Assembly (NCBI GenBank): GCA_019351995.1
Contig: JABBOD010000020.1
Coordinates: 1 to 52,995, forward strand
Length of the DNA: 52,995 nt
Direction: 5' to 3'
Origin: Acidobacteriota bacterium
GTDB lineage: Bacteria; Actinomycetota; Actinomycetes; Actinomycetales; Microbacteriaceae
Below are positions 34,178 to 44,979 of the stretch, piece by piece. The number at the start of each line of letters is the position of its first letter. Position 1 is the stretch's first letter. The position numbers and the translations under genes are program-made. The notes beneath the pieces were generated by a model. It had not been told where the DNA came from, made no database searches, and worked only from the letters and a program-made list of their open reading frames with translations.

Positions 34178-37100
34178 TGCCCAAGCGTCCCGACATCCAG
34201 AGTGTCCTCGTGATCGGCTCCGGGCCGATCGTGATCGGCCAGGCGGCCGAGTTCGACTATTCCGGCACGCAGGCGTGCCGGGTGCTTCGCGAGGAGGGTG
34301 TGCGCGTCATCCTCGTCAACCCCAACCCCGCGACGATCATGACCGATCCCGATTTCGCGGACGCCACCTACATCGAGCCCATCACGAATGAGGCGCTCGA
34401 GGCGATCATCGCCCTCGAGCGTCCGGATGCCGTGCTTCCGACGCTCGGCGGCCAGACCGCTCTCAACGCGGCCATCGCGCTCGACCAGGCCGGCATCCTG
34501 GCCAAGTACGGCGTCGAGCTCATCGGAGCCAAGGTCGAGGCGATCAACAGGGGTGAAGATCGTCAGATCTTCAAAGAACTCGTGATCGAATGCGGGGCGG
34601 AAGTAGCCCGCAGCCACATCGCCCACACCGTCGTCGAGGCGGTCGACTTCGCGGAGGACCTGGGGTACCCGCTGGTGATCCGCCCGAGTTTCACCATGGG
34701 CGGCCTCGGCTCGGGTTTTGCGTACACCCGCGAGGAACTGATCCGCATGGTGACCGACGGCCTGCACCAGAGCCCGACGCACGAGGTCCTGCTCGAGGAG
34801 TCGATCCTCGGCTGGAAGGAGTACGAGCTCGAGCTCATGCGCGACAACGCGGACAACACGGTCGTCGTCTGCTCGATCGAGAACGTCGACCCGGTGGGCG
34901 TCCACACCGGCGACTCGATCACGGTCGCTCCCGCGCTGACGCTGACCGACCGCGAATACCAGCGGATGCGTGACATCGGCATCGACATCATCCGGGCGGT
35001 CGGCGTCGACACCGGCGGCTGCAACATCCAGTTCGCGGTCGACCCCGCGAACGGTCGGATCATCGTGATCGAGATGAACCCGCGCGTCTCCCGCTCGAGC
35101 GCCCTGGCATCCAAGGCCACCGGGTTCCCGATCGCCAAGATCGCCGCAAAACTCGCGATCGGCTATCGGCTCGACGAGATCCCGAACGACATCACCAAGG
35201 TCACGCCCGCCAGCTTCGAGCCGACCCTCGACTACGTCGTCGTGAAGGTGCCACGCTTCGCCTTCGAGAAATTCCCGTCGGCGGATGCCACTCTTACCAC
35301 CACGATGAAGAGCGTCGGTGAGGCGATGGCGATCGGTCGCAACTACACGACAGCACTCCAGAAGGCGCTGCGGTCGCTGGAGAAGCGGGGGAGCAGCTTC
35401 CACTGGGGTGAGGAGCGGCGCACGAAAGCCGAGTTGCTCGAGGTGGCGAAGATCCCGACCGACGGACGCATCGTGACGGTGCAGCAGGCGCTCCGCAAGG
35501 GCGCGACCATCGAGGAGGCGTTCGCCGCGACCAAGATCGACCCGTGGTTCCTCGACCAGATCGTTCTGATCAACGAGGTCGCCGCCGAGATCGGAGGATT
35601 GCGTCCCTTCGATCGCGAACTGTTCGAACTCGCGAAGAATCACGGCTTCTCGGATGTCCAGATCGCCCAGCTGCGTGACCTGAGTGAGCCGGAGGTGCGC
35701 AACGCGCGCTGGCAGCTCGGCGTGCGCCCGGTCTACAAGACCGTCGACACCTGCGCCGGCGAGTTTCCCGCCCTCACCCCGTACCACTACTCGAGCTATG
35801 ACCTCGAGACGGAGGTCGCTCCCAGCGACGCGCGCAAGGTCGTCATCCTGGGGTCCGGCCCCAACCGGATCGGGCAGGGCGTCGAGTTCGACTACAGCTG
35901 CGTGCACGCGAGCTTCGCGCTGCACGACGCGGGGTTCGAGACGATCATGATCAACTGCAATCCGGAGACGGTCTCCACCGACTACGACACCAGCGATCGG
36001 CTGTACTTCGAGCCGCTGACGCTCGAGGACGTGCTGGAGGTGATCCACGCCGAATCGCAGTCCGGTGAGCTGGTCGGTGTGATCGTCCAGCTCGGCGGTC
36101 AAACGGCTCTCGGCCTCGCGAAGGGTCTCGAAGCCGCCGGCGTGCCGATCCTGGGCACCTCGCCGTCCGCCATCGACCTGGCCGAGGAACGCGGGCTGTT
36201 CTCGCAGATCCTCGACCGGGCGAAGCTGCTCGCTCCCAAGAACGGCATCGCGACGGACGCGCCGTCGGCCGTCCGGGTTGCCGAAGGCATCGGCTATCCC
36301 GTTCTCGTGCGACCCAGCTATGTGCTGGGCGGCCGCGGTATGGAGATCGTCTATGACACCCCGAGCCTCGAGGACTACTTCGACCGTGTCCGCGAGCAGG
36401 CCATCATCGGACCCGGTTCCCCCCTGCTGGTCGACCGCTTCCTGGATGACGCGCTCGAGATCGATGTCGACGCGCTCTACGACGGAACCGAACTCTATGT
36501 CGGGGGGATCATGGAGCACATCGAGGAGGCAGGTGTGCACTCCGGCGACTCCGCGTGCACCCTGCCCCCGGTCACCCTCGGCCGTGGTGTGATCGACGAA
36601 GTCGTCGAGGCGACCCGCAGGATCGCCGAAGGGGTCGGCGTTCGCGGGCTGCTGAATGTCCAGTTCGCGATCGGAGCCGGCGTGCTCTACGTCCTGGAGG
36701 CGAATCCGCGTGCCTCGCGCACCGTGCCGTTCGTGTCGAAGGCGCTGGGGATTCCGCTCGCCAAGGCGGCATCCCTGCTCATGGTCGGCATGTCGGTGCG
36801 GGATCTCGTCGGGTCGGGAATGCTCCCCGCCGTCGACGGCTCCCATGTGCCGCTGGATTCGCCGGTCTCCGTGAAAGAGGCCGTCCTTCCCTTCAAACGG
36901 TTCCGCACCCGCGATGGGCAGGTCGTCGACTCGGTGCTCGGGCCGGAGATGCGCTCAACGGGTGAGGTGATGGGGATCGACGCGGACTTCCCCCGCGCCT
37001 TCGCGAAGAGTCAGGATGCCGCGTACGGCGGACTCCCGTCGTCCGGCACCGTCTTCGTGTCGGTCGCCGACCGCGACAAGCGCGCGATCGTGCTCCCGAT

Positions 37101-37479
37101 GCTGCGGATGTCACAGCTCGGCTTCACGATCGTCGCGACGGAGGGGACCGCCGAAGTGCTCGCGCGCAACGGCATCCCGGCGACGACGGTCCGCAAGTAC
37201 TTCATGGGCCAGGCCGTCGACGCGGAAGATCCCTCGATCGTCGAGCTGATCAACGCGGGTCAGATCGACATCGTCATCAACACGCCGAGCGGGCGGAGCG
37301 CCCGTGCTGACGGCTTCGAGATCCGCACGGCGACGGTCGCCGCCGACAAACCGCTGTTCACGACCATCGCGCAGGTCGGGGCCGCGGTCGCGTCTTTCGA
37401 GGTGAACCGCGGCGCCATCCGTGTTCGTAGCCTGCAGAACTACGCGGCAGACCGCGCGGCGCGGCTGGTCGCCGGATGA
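34177..37479 (+). CDS. carB: Carbamoyl phosphate synthase large subunit
   Basis: 1100 residues. Makes carbamoyl phosphate from bicarbonate, two ATP and ammonia for both pyrimidine and arginine synthesis. Two homologous ATP-grasp halves are obvious: [16 protein letters not shown] near the start repeats as [16 protein letters not shown] near residue 565, and [10 protein letters not shown] repeats as [12 protein letters not shown]. The C-terminal allosteric MGS-like domain begins at about 960 ([12 protein letters not shown]) and contains [15 protein letters not shown] start. It is the largest gene of the window and is flanked by overlaps (1 bp with carA, 4 bp with pyrF). Confidence 0.99.
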   Translation: MPKRPDIQSVLVIGSGPIVIGQAAEFDYSGTQACRVLREEGVRVILVNPNPATIMTDPDFADATYIEPITNEALEAIIALERPDAVLPTLGGQTALNAAIALDQAGILAKYGVELIGAKVEAINRGEDRQIFKELVIECGAEVARSHIAHTVVEAVDFAEDLGYPLVIRPSFTMGGLGSGFAYTREELIRMVTDGLHQSPTHEVLLEESILGWKEYELELMRDNADNTVVVCSIENVDPVGVHTGDSITVAPALTLTDREYQRMRDIGIDIIRAVGVDTGGCNIQFAVDPANGRIIVIEMNPRVSRSSALASKATGFPIAKIAAKLAIGYRLDEIPNDITKVTPASFEPTLDYVVVKVPRFAFEKFPSADATLTTTMKSVGEAMAIGRNYTTALQKALRSLEKRGSSFHWGEERRTKAELLEVAKIPTDGRIVTVQQALRKGATIEEAFAATKIDPWFLDQIVLINEVAAEIGGLRPFDRELFELAKNHGFSDVQIAQLRDLSEPEVRNARWQLGVRPVYKTVDTCAGEFPALTPYHYSSYDLETEVAPSDARKVVILGSGPNRIGQGVEFDYSCVHASFALHDAGFETIMINCNPETVSTDYDTSDRLYFEPLTLEDVLEVIHAESQSGELVGVIVQLGGQTALGLAKGLEAAGVPILGTSPSAIDLAEERGLFSQILDRAKLLAPKNGIATDAPSAVRVAEGIGYPVLVRPSYVLGGRGMEIVYDTPSLEDYFDRVREQAIIGPGSPLLVDRFLDDALEIDVDALYDGTELYVGGIMEHIEEAGVHSGDSACTLPPVTLGRGVIDEVVEATRRIAEGVGVRGLLNVQFAIGAGVLYVLEANPRASRTVPFVSKALGIPLAKAASLLMVGMSVRDLVGSGMLPAVDGSHVPLDSPVSVKEAVLPFKRFRTRDGQVVDSVLGPEMRSTGEVMGIDADFPRAFAKSQDAAYGGLPSSGTVFVSVADRDKRAIVLPMLRMSQLGFTIVATEGTAEVLARNGIPATTVRKYFMGQAVDAEDPSIVELINAGQIDIVINTPSGRSARADGFEIRTATVAADKPLFTTIAQVGAAVASFEVNRGAIRVRSLQNYAADRAARLVAG

Positions 37480-38318
37480 GCGATCCATTCGGTGACCGGC
37501 TGACGGCGATCTTCCGCCGTTCCGGACAACTCTGCGTTGGCATCGATCCGCATGCGGGCCTTCTGGATTCCTGGGGCCTGCCGGACTCGGCGGCAGGGGT
37601 GCGCGATTTCGGTCTTCGGGTGGTCGAGGCCGTGATCGGTCGGGCCGGAGTGGTCAAGCCGCAGGTCGCGTTCTTCGAGCGCCACGGGTCGGCGGGATAC
37701 TCCGCGCTCGAAGATGTGCTGGCCGCGGCCCGGGCGGCGGGCCTGTTGGTGATTGCGGATGTCAAGCGCGGCGATGTCGGAACGACTGTCGAGGCGTCCG
37801 CCGATGCCTGGCTGACTCCCGGGTCGACGCTCGAGGTCGACGCCATGACGGCCGTGGCCTATCAGGGCCTCGGCTCGCTCGACGGCGTCATCGACCGTGC
37901 TCAGCGGCATGGCAAGGGAGTTTTCGTGCTCGCAGCGACCTCGAATCCGGAGGCCTTCGAGACCCAGACCGCGATGCGCGCTGACGGTTTGACGGTCGCG
38001 GCGGCGCTGACCGCCGGTGTCGCGGCCCGCAACGGGCAGGGATCACCTGGCACGCTCGGTGCAATCGGGGTCGTGATCGGGGCCACGGTCGCGCTGCCGG
38101 ACTTTGGGCTCTCTGCGGCCTCGTTCACCGGCATGCCGATTCTGGCGCCCGGCTTCGGGCACCAGGGCGCGCGGATCGCACAGCTGACGGAGCTCTTCGG
38201 CTCCGCGGCGGACAATGTTCTGGTGAGTGCATCCCGCAGCATCCTGTCCGTCGGTCGCGCCGATCTCGCCGCGGCAATCGACGACCACGTGCGTCAGGTG
38301 GCAGCATGCCTCGCATAG
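37476..38318 (+). CDS. pyrF: Orotidine 5'-phosphate decarboxylase (type 2)
   Basis: 280 residues. Last step to UMP. The catalytic Asp-Lys-Asp set is in [10 protein letters not shown] (D95, K97, D100). The substrate loop [14 protein letters not shown] near residue 20 and the longer length mark the type 2 (PyrF2, mycobacterial/myxococcal) form rather than the 240-residue E. coli form. ATG overlaps carB by 4 bp and the gene runs 13 bases into gmk. Dihydroorotate dehydrogenase (pyrD) and orotate phosphoribosyltransferase (pyrE) are not in this window. Confidence 0.97.
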   Translation: MSDPFGDRLTAIFRRSGQLCVGIDPHAGLLDSWGLPDSAAGVRDFGLRVVEAVIGRAGVVKPQVAFFERHGSAGYSALEDVLAAARAAGLLVIADVKRGDVGTTVEASADAWLTPGSTLEVDAMTAVAYQGLGSLDGVIDRAQRHGKGVFVLAATSNPEAFETQTAMRADGLTVAAALTAGVAARNGQGSPGTLGAIGVVIGATVALPDFGLSAASFTGMPILAPGFGHQGARIAQLTELFGSAADNVLVSASRSILSVGRADLAAAIDDHVRQVAACLA

Positions 38319-39214
38319 CGCCCCCTGACGTGGACCGTGCCGCCGCCGCGCGAGCCGCGGTCGCGGCGCGTCGGGCTCGCGCATCCGTCAAGCGAGCCGT
38401 CGCAGAACGGGAACGCAGAGCTTTGGATGTCGCGGAAGCGGCGTGGGCGGACCAGCCAACCGGGGCCGAGGCGAGCCTGCGCGTGCGCGAACTGTTGATG
38501 AGCATCCCGGGCCTCGGACCGACCCGCGCCGACAAGGTGATGGACCAGCTCGGCATTGCGATGTCCAAGCGGGTCGGAGGCCTCGGGGTGCGTCAGCGCG
38601 CGCGGCTGCGCGAGTATCTCGCGGCGCGAGAGGGTCACGGAGAGGGCACGGGCGAGCGAGACACACGTCGACTCGTCGTGTTGGCAGGACCGACCGCGGT
38701 CGGCAAGGGAACGGTGTCGCGCTACATCCGTGAGCACTACCCGGAGGTTCTTCTCAGCGTTTCCGCCACGACGCGCGCTCCACGTCCCGGCGAGGTCGAC
38801 GGTGAGCACTACTACTTCGTGACCGACGAGCGGTTCGACGAGATGATCGACAGTGGCGAGTTCCTGGAACACGCGACGGTTCACAACGCCTCCCGCTACG
38901 GAACGCCGCGGCCCCCCATCGACGCCGCCCTGGCGGCTGGCCGGAGCGTACTCCTGGAGATCGATCTGCAGGGTGCGCGCGCGGTTCGTCAGCAGATGCC
39001 GGAGGCGCTCCTGGTCTTCCTGCTGCCTCCGAGCTGGGAGGAACTGGTGCGACGACTCGTCGGTCGTGGCACCGAAAGCGCAGCCGAACAGGCCCGCCGA
39101 CTCGCCACCGCGAAGGTAGAGATGGGCGCCCAGGACGAGTTCGACGTGAAGGTCGTGAACCGAGAAGTCAGCCAAGCGGCCGCCGAGGTCGTAGAATTGC
39201 TTGCAGTGCCCTGA
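38306..39214 (+). CDS. gmk: Guanylate kinase fused to an N-terminal mIHF-like DNA-binding domain
   Basis: 302 residues against about 200 for a plain guanylate kinase. Residues 1-107 look like actinobacterial integration host factor (mIHF): an Arg/Ala-rich helix followed by [20 protein letters not shown], a helix-two-turn-helix DNA-binding core. A short Gly/Glu linker (108-121) leads to the kinase, with P-loop [11 protein letters not shown] at 127-137, the GMP-binding [19 protein letters not shown], and [11 protein letters not shown]. In mycobacteria and streptomycetes mihF and gmk are separate adjacent genes. ATG at 38306 overlaps pyrF by 13 bases, so the mIHF part is translated as part of the pyr run. 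Confidence 0.95.
   Translation: MPRIAPPDVDRAAAARAAVAARRARASVKRAVAERERRALDVAEAAWADQPTGAEASLRVRELLMSIPGLGPTRADKVMDQLGIAMSKRVGGLGVRQRARLREYLAAREGHGEGTGERDTRRLVVLAGPTAVGKGTVSRYIREHYPEVLLSVSATTRAPRPGEVDGEHYYFVTDERFDEMIDSGEFLEHATVHNASRYGTPRPPIDAALAAGRSVLLEIDLQGARAVRQQMPEALLVFLLPPSWEELVRRLVGRGTESAAEQARRLATAKVEMGAQDEFDVKVVNREVSQAAAEVVELLAVP
39192..39197 (+). promoter_or_regulatory. -10 element for rpoZ inside the end of gmk
   Basis: TAGAAT lies in the last codons of gmk and would give rpoZ a separate transcript with a leader of about 78 nt. Confidence 0.45.
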
Positions 39215-39281
39215 AACGGGCGTTCACGCTTCCGCGGTCGATCGGCCGCCATTCCATCCCGCAGCCGTCCAGGAGGACACC

Positions 39282-39545
39282 ATGGCCGACAAGAACTCCG
39301 GCATCATCGACCCGCCCATCGACGACCTGCTTTCGCATGTCGACTCGAAGTACCAACTGGTGATCTTCGCCTCTAAGCGCGCGCGTCAGATCAACGACTA
39401 CTACGCGGACCTGCACGAGGGGTCGCTGTTCGACAACGTCGGACCGCTCGTCGACTCGACCATCGACGACAAGCCGCTGTCGGTCGCCCTCCGCGAGATC
39501 AACGAGGGCAAGCTCACTCTCACCCCGTTCGACGCTCCCGAGTGA
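39282..39545 (+). CDS. rpoZ: DNA-directed RNA polymerase omega subunit
   Basis: 87 residues. Omega helps fold and assemble beta-prime. The ATG at 39282 has AGGAGG at 39271-39276; an upstream extension to 39201 is open but not protein-like. Recognisable are [35 protein letters not shown] and the C-terminal [15 protein letters not shown]. gmk-rpoZ-coaBC is the common bacterial order. In many bacteria omega is also a ppGpp contact; actinobacteria largely lack that site. Confidence 0.97.
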   Translation: MADKNSGIIDPPIDDLLSHVDSKYQLVIFASKRARQINDYYADLHEGSLFDNVGPLVDSTIDDKPLSVALREINEGKLTLTPFDAPE

Positions 39546-39614
39546 ACAGACGCCCGGGATGGGCGCTGACGCCGCGGCGACGTTCCTGCCCGCGCCACCG
39601 CTGAGGACGCGCGG

Positions 39615-40805
39615 ATGAACGTCGTGGTCGGGATCACCGGCGGCATCGCCGCATACAAAGCGGTGAATGTGGTTCGCGGACTCGTTCTCGCTGGGCACGA
39701 CGTCCACGTCGTGGCGACGGACGCCGCACTCCGTTTCGTCGGTCGCCCGACGCTGGAGGCGATCAGTCGAAATCCCGTGCACAGCGAACTGTACGAAGGG
39801 GTTGCCGAAGTTCGGCATGTCGCGATCGGTCAGGCGGCCGAGCTGATCGTGGTCGCGCCCGCCACCGCCAACACGATCGCCAAGCTGGCCCACGGCTTGG
39901 CGGACGATCTTCTCGGGAACACGGTCCTGGCCTCGAGTGCGCCGCTGGTGCTCGCTCCCGCAATGCACACCGAGATGTGGCAGAACCCGGCGACGGTCGC
40001 CAACGTGGCGGCCTTGCGCTCCCGGGGCGTGCACATCGTCGGGCCGGAGACGGGCCAGCTCACGGGGACCGATGCAGGCCCAGGCCGGATGGCGGAGCCC
40101 GGCGAGATCATCGCCGAGGCGCTGCGCGCCGTTCGGCCGCGCGATCTGGAAGCCCGGCGAGTTCTGGTGACCGCGGGGGGAACCCGTGAGCCGCTCGACC
40201 CCGTCCGCTTCATCGGCAACAGGTCGAGCGGCAAGCAGGGCGTCGCCGTCGCGCGCGCCGCCGCAGCCCGCGGTGCCGATGTCACCCTGATCGTCGCCAA
40301 CCTCGACGATGGTGTGATGGACGGGCTCGGTTCGGCCGTGAAGGTCCTGCATGTCTCCACCACGCGCGAGTTGCAGGAGGCGACACTCCTGGCGGCGGGA
40401 ACCGCCGAGTTGATCGTGATGGCCGCCGCGGTGGCCGACTATCGCCCGGAGACGGTCGCGAGCGACAAGATCAAGAAGGAGACGCAGGGCGACACACTCG
40501 AGCTTCGACTGGTGAAGAACCCTGACATCCTGCACGAGCTCACCGATGCTCGCCACGACGACCAGGTCATCGTCGGTTTTGCCGCCGAGACCGAACCGGA
40601 TCGGGATGCACTGCTCACGCTCGGAGCCGCCAAAGCGGCCCGCAAAGGCGTCGATTATCTCGTCGTCAACAGGGTGGGCTGGACCGAGACATTCGGCAGC
40701 GACGAGAACAGCGTCATGGTGTTGGACGCGCGCGGTCATATCGTGGCCGAGGCGGATGGCAGCAAGGCGTCGGTCGCCGAACGTATCCTCGACGTGGTGC
40801 GCTGA
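39615..40805 (+). CDS. coaBC: Bifunctional phosphopantothenoylcysteine decarboxylase / phosphopantothenate-cysteine ligase
   Basis: 396 residues. Two consecutive coenzyme A steps. The N-terminal FMN-dependent decarboxylase (CoaC) begins [21 protein letters not shown] and has the active-site His in [26 protein letters not shown], and PAMHTEMW. The C-terminal ligase (CoaB, from about residue 185) shows [27 protein letters not shown] and AAAVADYRP with K in SDKIKK. The 69-base gap to rpoZ has no gene and only a weak 5-bp hairpin (39551-39565). Confidence 0.97.
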   Translation: MNVVVGITGGIAAYKAVNVVRGLVLAGHDVHVVATDAALRFVGRPTLEAISRNPVHSELYEGVAEVRHVAIGQAAELIVVAPATANTIAKLAHGLADDLLGNTVLASSAPLVLAPAMHTEMWQNPATVANVAALRSRGVHIVGPETGQLTGTDAGPGRMAEPGEIIAEALRAVRPRDLEARRVLVTAGGTREPLDPVRFIGNRSSGKQGVAVARAAAARGADVTLIVANLDDGVMDGLGSAVKVLHVSTTRELQEATLLAAGTAELIVMAAAVADYRPETVASDKIKKETQGDTLELRLVKNPDILHELTDARHDDQVIVGFAAETEPDRDALLTLGAAKAARKGVDYLVVNRVGWTETFGSDENSVMVLDARGHIVAEADGSKASVAERILDVVR

Positions 40806-40845
40806 ACGCGCGCCTCTCATTTTCTGCGATCGAACGGGCCCCGCT

Positions 40846-42042
40846 GTGAGTTCTCCCCTCCGACTTTTCACGTCGGAATCCGTGACCGAGGGTCACCCAG
40901 ACAAGATCTGCGACCAGATCAGCGACTCGATCCTGGATGCGCTGCTCTCGGTTGACCGACACGCACGGGTCGCCGTCGAAACTCTCGTGACGACCGGGCT
41001 CGTTCATGTCGCGGGAGAGGTCACCACCACGGGATACGTCGACATTCCGTCCATCGTTCGGAAGCAGATCACCGACATCGGATACGACTCCTCCGACGTG
41101 TGGTTCGACGGTCGCTCCTGCGGCGTGTCGATCTCGATCGGCGGTCAGTCACCCGACATCGCCCAGGGTGTCGACCACGCCTTCGAGAGTCGCGAAGGCA
41201 CCTCGGTCGATGAACTCGACATGCAGGGGGCCGGCGACCAGGGCATCATGTTCGGCTACGCGACGAACGAGACGCCGACCCTGATGCCGTTGCCGATCTG
41301 GGTGGCTCATCGACTGTCCGAGCGTCTCGCCGATGTCCGTCATCGCGGGCTTGTCGACTATCTCCGCCCCGACGGCAAAACCCAGGTGACGATCGGCTAC
41401 GACGGGGCCGTGCCCGCGTCGGTCGAGACCGTCGTGCTCTCGACTCAGCACTCTCCGAAGGTGAGCACCGAGCAATTGCGGGCGGAGATCGAGGAACTGG
41501 TCATCCGGCCGGTTCTGGCGCAGGTGGACCTCCCCTCCGGAGCCGCTCGGGTGCTGATCAACCCGACCGGACGGTTCGAGATCGGTGGCCCACAGGGCGA
41601 TGCCGGATTGACGGGCCGCAAGATCATCGTCGACACCTATGGTGGAGCCGCTCGGCACGGGGGAGGAGCCTTCAGCGGCAAAGACCCGTCGAAGGTGGAT
41701 CGCTCCGCGGCCTATGCGCTGCGCTGGGTCGCCAAGAACGCGGTCGCGGCCGGACTGGCCGACCGACTCGAGGTGCAACTCGCCTATGCGATCGGAACGG
41801 CCTCGCCCGTCGGCCTCTACGTCGAGAGCTTCGGCACGGCGCACGTGCCCGAGGATTCGATCATCGGCGCGATCCGGGAGGTCTTCGACCTGCGACCGGC
41901 GGCGATCATCCGCGATCTCGATCTGCTGCGGCCCATCTATGCGGCGACGGCGAGCTATGGCCACTTCGGCCGTGAGCTGCCGGACTTCTCGTGGGAGAAG
42001 ACCGACCGTGTGGACGCGCTGCGCGGTGCCGCCGGCCTCTGA
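40846..42042 (+). CDS. metK: S-adenosylmethionine synthetase
   Basis: 398 residues. Makes SAM from methionine and ATP. It has the start signature [24 protein letters not shown] (His17 of the active site), [40 protein letters not shown] (P-loop-like) and the C-terminal SYGHFGR. GTG start at 40846; the 40 bases upstream are too short for a SAM riboswitch and I see none. Its TGA shares one base with the priA ATG; PriA or Fmt beside MetK is the usual actinobacterial arrangement. Confidence 0.98.
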   Translation: MSSPLRLFTSESVTEGHPDKICDQISDSILDALLSVDRHARVAVETLVTTGLVHVAGEVTTTGYVDIPSIVRKQITDIGYDSSDVWFDGRSCGVSISIGGQSPDIAQGVDHAFESREGTSVDELDMQGAGDQGIMFGYATNETPTLMPLPIWVAHRLSERLADVRHRGLVDYLRPDGKTQVTIGYDGAVPASVETVVLSTQHSPKVSTEQLRAEIEELVIRPVLAQVDLPSGAARVLINPTGRFEIGGPQGDAGLTGRKIIVDTYGGAARHGGGAFSGKDPSKVDRSAAYALRWVAKNAVAAGLADRLEVQLAYAIGTASPVGLYVESFGTAHVPEDSIIGAIREVFDLRPAAIIRDLDLLRPIYAATASYGHFGRELPDFSWEKTDRVDALRGAAGL

Positions 42043-44015
42043 TGTCAGAGGGCGCCTTGCCCGCGACGGTCGCACGGGTGCTGGTCGACTCGCCGCTGCC
42101 GCAACTCGACCGGCTGCTGGACTACCGGATTCCCGGCTCGATCGACGGCGTCGTCCCGGGCGTGCGCGTGTCGGTTCCCCTGCGGACAGCGGGGCGCGTT
42201 GCCGAGGGATTCGTCGTCGAGATCAGTTCCCAGCAGGATTTTCCGGGCCCGCTGAGCGACATCGTCGCCCTGATCTCGCCGGTGCCGGTCCTCCGGCCCG
42301 AGGTCTGGGCGCTGGCTCGGGCTGTCGCCGACCGTGCAGCTGGCTCGGCCAGCGATGTGCTTCGGCTCGCCATTCCGACTCGGCAGGTGAGGGTGGAGAA
42401 GTCGTGGCTGGTGCGAGGGCACGAGACCGACCGGGAGGCACTCGACGTCCCTGATGTCGCGGGATATTCACCGGGAGTTCTGGAGCAGGCCGTCGCCGCC
42501 GGCGAGCGGATCGCGCTCGACGTTCAACCGGGCGTTGCCGAACTCCCGGGCGGCAGCTGGGTCGGTCGCTGGGCAATCGCGCTGTCGACCCTGGCGGCGG
42601 GTGTCGTCGCGGCCGGGACGTCCGCCATCCTGGTCGTCCCGGACTATCGCGACCAGGACCAGCTCGCTGCTGCGCTGGAATCCGTTCTCCCCGCAGAGGC
42701 GATCGTGCGCCTGGACGCGCGCCAGTCGAATCCGGATCGTTACCGCGGACTGCTGCGAGCCATGGGGGCGCGGCCGATGGTGCTGCTCGGCAACCGCTCG
42801 GTGGTCTACGCACCGGCCGCGCGGCTCGGGCTGCTCGCGATCTGGAACGACGGTGACCCGCTGCTGGCCGAGCCACTTGCCCCCTACGTGCACGCGCGCG
42901 ATGCCGCCCTGATCCGACAGGAACAGCAGGGCGCGGCACTCGTGGTCGCCGGCCATACCCGCACCACGGAGGTCGAACGGCTGGTCGAGGTCGGCTATCT
43001 GCGTGAGATGGGGCCGGTTCGACCCCGTCATCCGCGTATCGTGCCGACCGCCAACATCGCCGCGCAGGATCGTCTGGCGGCACAGGCGCGCATTCCGTCG
43101 ATCGCGTGGCGTGAGGCACGCGCCGCAGCGAAGACCGGGCCTGTGCTCGTCCAGGTGGCTCGCCCCGGCTACGCACCCGGTCTGCGGTGCGTGGACTGCG
43201 GCGAGCCCGCGCGCTGCCGGGTCTGCGGTGGCCCGCTGCACCAGAGGCGCAATGGCGGCATTCCGAGCTGTCGGTGGTGCGGCGCCCCTGAAGCGTCCTG
43301 GCGGTGCCAGAACTGCGAGTCGACGCGCATCCGTCCGGCCGGGATCGGCGCGAGCCGCACAGCGGAGGAGCTCGGGCGAGCCTTCCCCGGAGTGCGGGTG
43401 ATCGTGGCCGACGGCGAGCGGAGCATCCAGGCCATCGATGCCCGCCCGGCGATCGTGGTGGCCACACGGGGCGCAGAGCCGATCGCCGCCGGCGGCTATC
43501 GCGCGGTGCTGCTGCTCGACGGTGAGCGCATGGTGGCACGGGAGAGCCTCCGTGTCGGAGAAGACTGCCTGCGCTGGTGGTCGGATGCCGCTGCTCTCGC
43601 CGCCGACGATGCCCCGGTCATCCTGGTTGGGGTCGGAGGGGCGCTCGCATCCGCCCTCGTGACCGGTCGTCACGCGGACTATGCGCGTGCCGAGTTGGCG
43701 GACCGGCGCGCCTTGCGCTTCCCTCCCGCGATCCGCGTTGCGACGGTGACCGGACTGCCGGAGGCCGTGACGGAAGCCCTGGCCTCGCTGCCATCCGCGG
43801 TCGATCCGGTCGGAACCACCATCACCGAGGGATCAGCTCGCGCAATCATCCGCTTCGACTACGCCCAGGGACCCGCGGTGGCACACGCGCTTCGATCGGA
43901 GGTTGTCCGTCACGCGACCGCACGACGCAAGCCGATTCCGGGCTCCCAACGCCGCGGCCGACAGCCGCTTCCCCTGCGCGTTCGCTTCGACGATCCGGAG
44001 CCGTTCGCCGAGTGA
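42042..44015 (+). CDS. priA: PriA-like primosomal protein, helicase motifs degenerate
   Basis: 657 residues. In E. coli PriA reloads the replisome at stalled forks with a helicase activity. Here the N-terminal DNA-binding domain (VLVDSPLPQLDRLLDYRIPG) and a Cys-rich zinc-binding region (about residues 382-430, eight Cys in CxxC pairs) are kept. The Walker A Lys is gone: the corresponding region reads GGSWVGRWAIALSTLAAG, and the DEEH box is replaced by LLAIWNDGDP. This loss is known in actinobacterial PriA. It probably acts as a structural loader without unwinding. The ATG shares one base with the metK stop. Confidence 0.92.
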   Translation: MSEGALPATVARVLVDSPLPQLDRLLDYRIPGSIDGVVPGVRVSVPLRTAGRVAEGFVVEISSQQDFPGPLSDIVALISPVPVLRPEVWALARAVADRAAGSASDVLRLAIPTRQVRVEKSWLVRGHETDREALDVPDVAGYSPGVLEQAVAAGERIALDVQPGVAELPGGSWVGRWAIALSTLAAGVVAAGTSAILVVPDYRDQDQLAAALESVLPAEAIVRLDARQSNPDRYRGLLRAMGARPMVLLGNRSVVYAPAARLGLLAIWNDGDPLLAEPLAPYVHARDAALIRQEQQGAALVVAGHTRTTEVERLVEVGYLREMGPVRPRHPRIVPTANIAAQDRLAAQARIPSIAWREARAAAKTGPVLVQVARPGYAPGLRCVDCGEPARCRVCGGPLHQRRNGGIPSCRWCGAPEASWRCQNCESTRIRPAGIGASRTAEELGRAFPGVRVIVADGERSIQAIDARPAIVVATRGAEPIAAGGYRAVLLLDGERMVARESLRVGEDCLRWWSDAAALAADDAPVILVGVGGALASALVTGRHADYARAELADRRALRFPPAIRVATVTGLPEAVTEALASLPSAVDPVGTTITEGSARAIIRFDYAQGPAVAHALRSEVVRHATARRKPIPGSQRRGRQPLPLRVRFDDPEPFAE

Positions 44016-44040
44016 GCGCACCGACACCGTGATGAGGCGG

Positions 44041-44046
44041 CAGAAT
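44041..44046 (+). promoter_or_regulatory. -10 element of fmt (leaderless type)
   Basis: CAGAAT ends 6 nt before the GTG at 44053. One base differs from the TAnnnT pattern. Confidence 0.4.
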
Positions 44047-44052
44047 CGTCAG

Positions 44053-44979
44053 GTGAACCCACTTCGGATCGTCTTCGCGGGAAGTCCCGCCGCTGCGGTC
44101 CCCAGCCTTCGGCGGCTGGCGGCTGCGCCCCACGACATCGCGGCGGTCATCACCCGTGAGGATGCTCCGCTTGGCCGCAAGAAGATCATGACGGCCACCC
44201 CTGTCGCGGTCGAGGCGGAGGCCGCCGGCATCCCGATCGTTCGCGCCAATCGGCTCGGGCCGATGACCGAGCAGATTCTCGCGCTCGAAGCCGAGCTGGG
44301 GGTCGTGGTGGCATATGGCGGCATGATCCGGGAGCCGTTGCTGGGCGGTCCGCGGCTGGGGTGGATCAACCTGCACTTCTCGCTCCTGCCGCGTTGGCGT
44401 GGGGCGGCGCCCGTGCAGCGTGCCATCATGGCCGGCGATGACGAGACCGGTGCCGCGGTCTTTCAGCTGGTCCCGGAGTTGGATGCCGGCCCCGTCTACG
44501 CGACGCTTCGCCAGCCGATCGGGGCGCACCAGACCGCGGGGCATCTGCTCGAACAGCTGTCCGTCTCCGGTGCCGAACTGCTCGCCGGAGTCGTGGACGC
44601 CTTGGCGTCCGGAACGGCACGCGCGGTGGCGCAGAGCGGGGAGTTCACGGTCGCACCGAAGCTGGTGCTCGAGGACGGTCACCTCGACTGGAACGCGCCC
44701 GCCGACCGGGTGGACGCCCGCTTCCGTGGCGCCACGCCGGAGCCTGGCCCGTTCATGGAACTCGACGGCGAACGCGTGAAGGTGGTGGACGCCACGATCG
44801 CTCACGGCTGCTCGCCGCAGCCTCCCGGCCTGATGGAACTTCGCGCTGGTCGCCTCCTGGTCGGGACGGCGACGGATCCGGTTGAGTTGGTGACAGTGCA
44901 TCCGGCGGGAAAGCGCGCCATGCCAGCTGTCGACTGGTGGCGAGGACGACCCTCCGGCGCCGCGGTCGTGGCGTCATGA
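44053..44979 (+). CDS. fmt: Methionyl-tRNA formyltransferase
   Basis: 308 residues from GTG 44053. Formylates Met-tRNAi for translation initiation. Starts NPLRIVFAGSPAAAVPSL as in other Fmt proteins. The catalytic trio falls at the E. coli numbers: N106 and H108 in GWINLHFSLLPRWRGAAP, and D144 in PELDAGPVY. The C-terminal tRNA-binding domain (GHLDWNAPADRVDARFRG) is complete. An in-frame ATG at 44032 would add seven residues; the -10-like CAGAAT at 44041-44046 favours 44053. Its TGA overlaps the rsmB ATG by 4 bp. Confidence 0.96.
   Translation: MNPLRIVFAGSPAAAVPSLRRLAAAPHDIAAVITREDAPLGRKKIMTATPVAVEAEAAGIPIVRANRLGPMTEQILALEAELGVVVAYGGMIREPLLGGPRLGWINLHFSLLPRWRGAAPVQRAIMAGDDETGAAVFQLVPELDAGPVYATLRQPIGAHQTAGHLLEQLSVSGAELLAGVVDALASGTARAVAQSGEFTVAPKLVLEDGHLDWNAPADRVDARFRGATPEPGPFMELDGERVKVVDATIAHGCSPQPPGLMELRAGRLLVGTATDPVELVTVHPAGKRAMPAVDWWRGRPSGAAVVAS

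Noticed and set aside
34174..36846. Open frame of 890 codons on the minus strand opposite carB
   Set aside because: It is a shadow of carB: GC-rich codons leave the opposite strand free of stops. It is rich in Arg, Asp, Val and Leu with no family signature, and the carB protein is unmistakable.
39551..39565. Terminator after rpoZ
   Set aside because: The stem is only 5 bp (CGCCC/GGGCG) with no T-run, and coaBC follows closely; this is expected by chance in GC-rich DNA.
40806..40845. SAM riboswitch upstream of metK
   Set aside because: Only 40 bases separate coaBC and metK, too few for a known SAM riboswitch, and no matching conserved core is visible.
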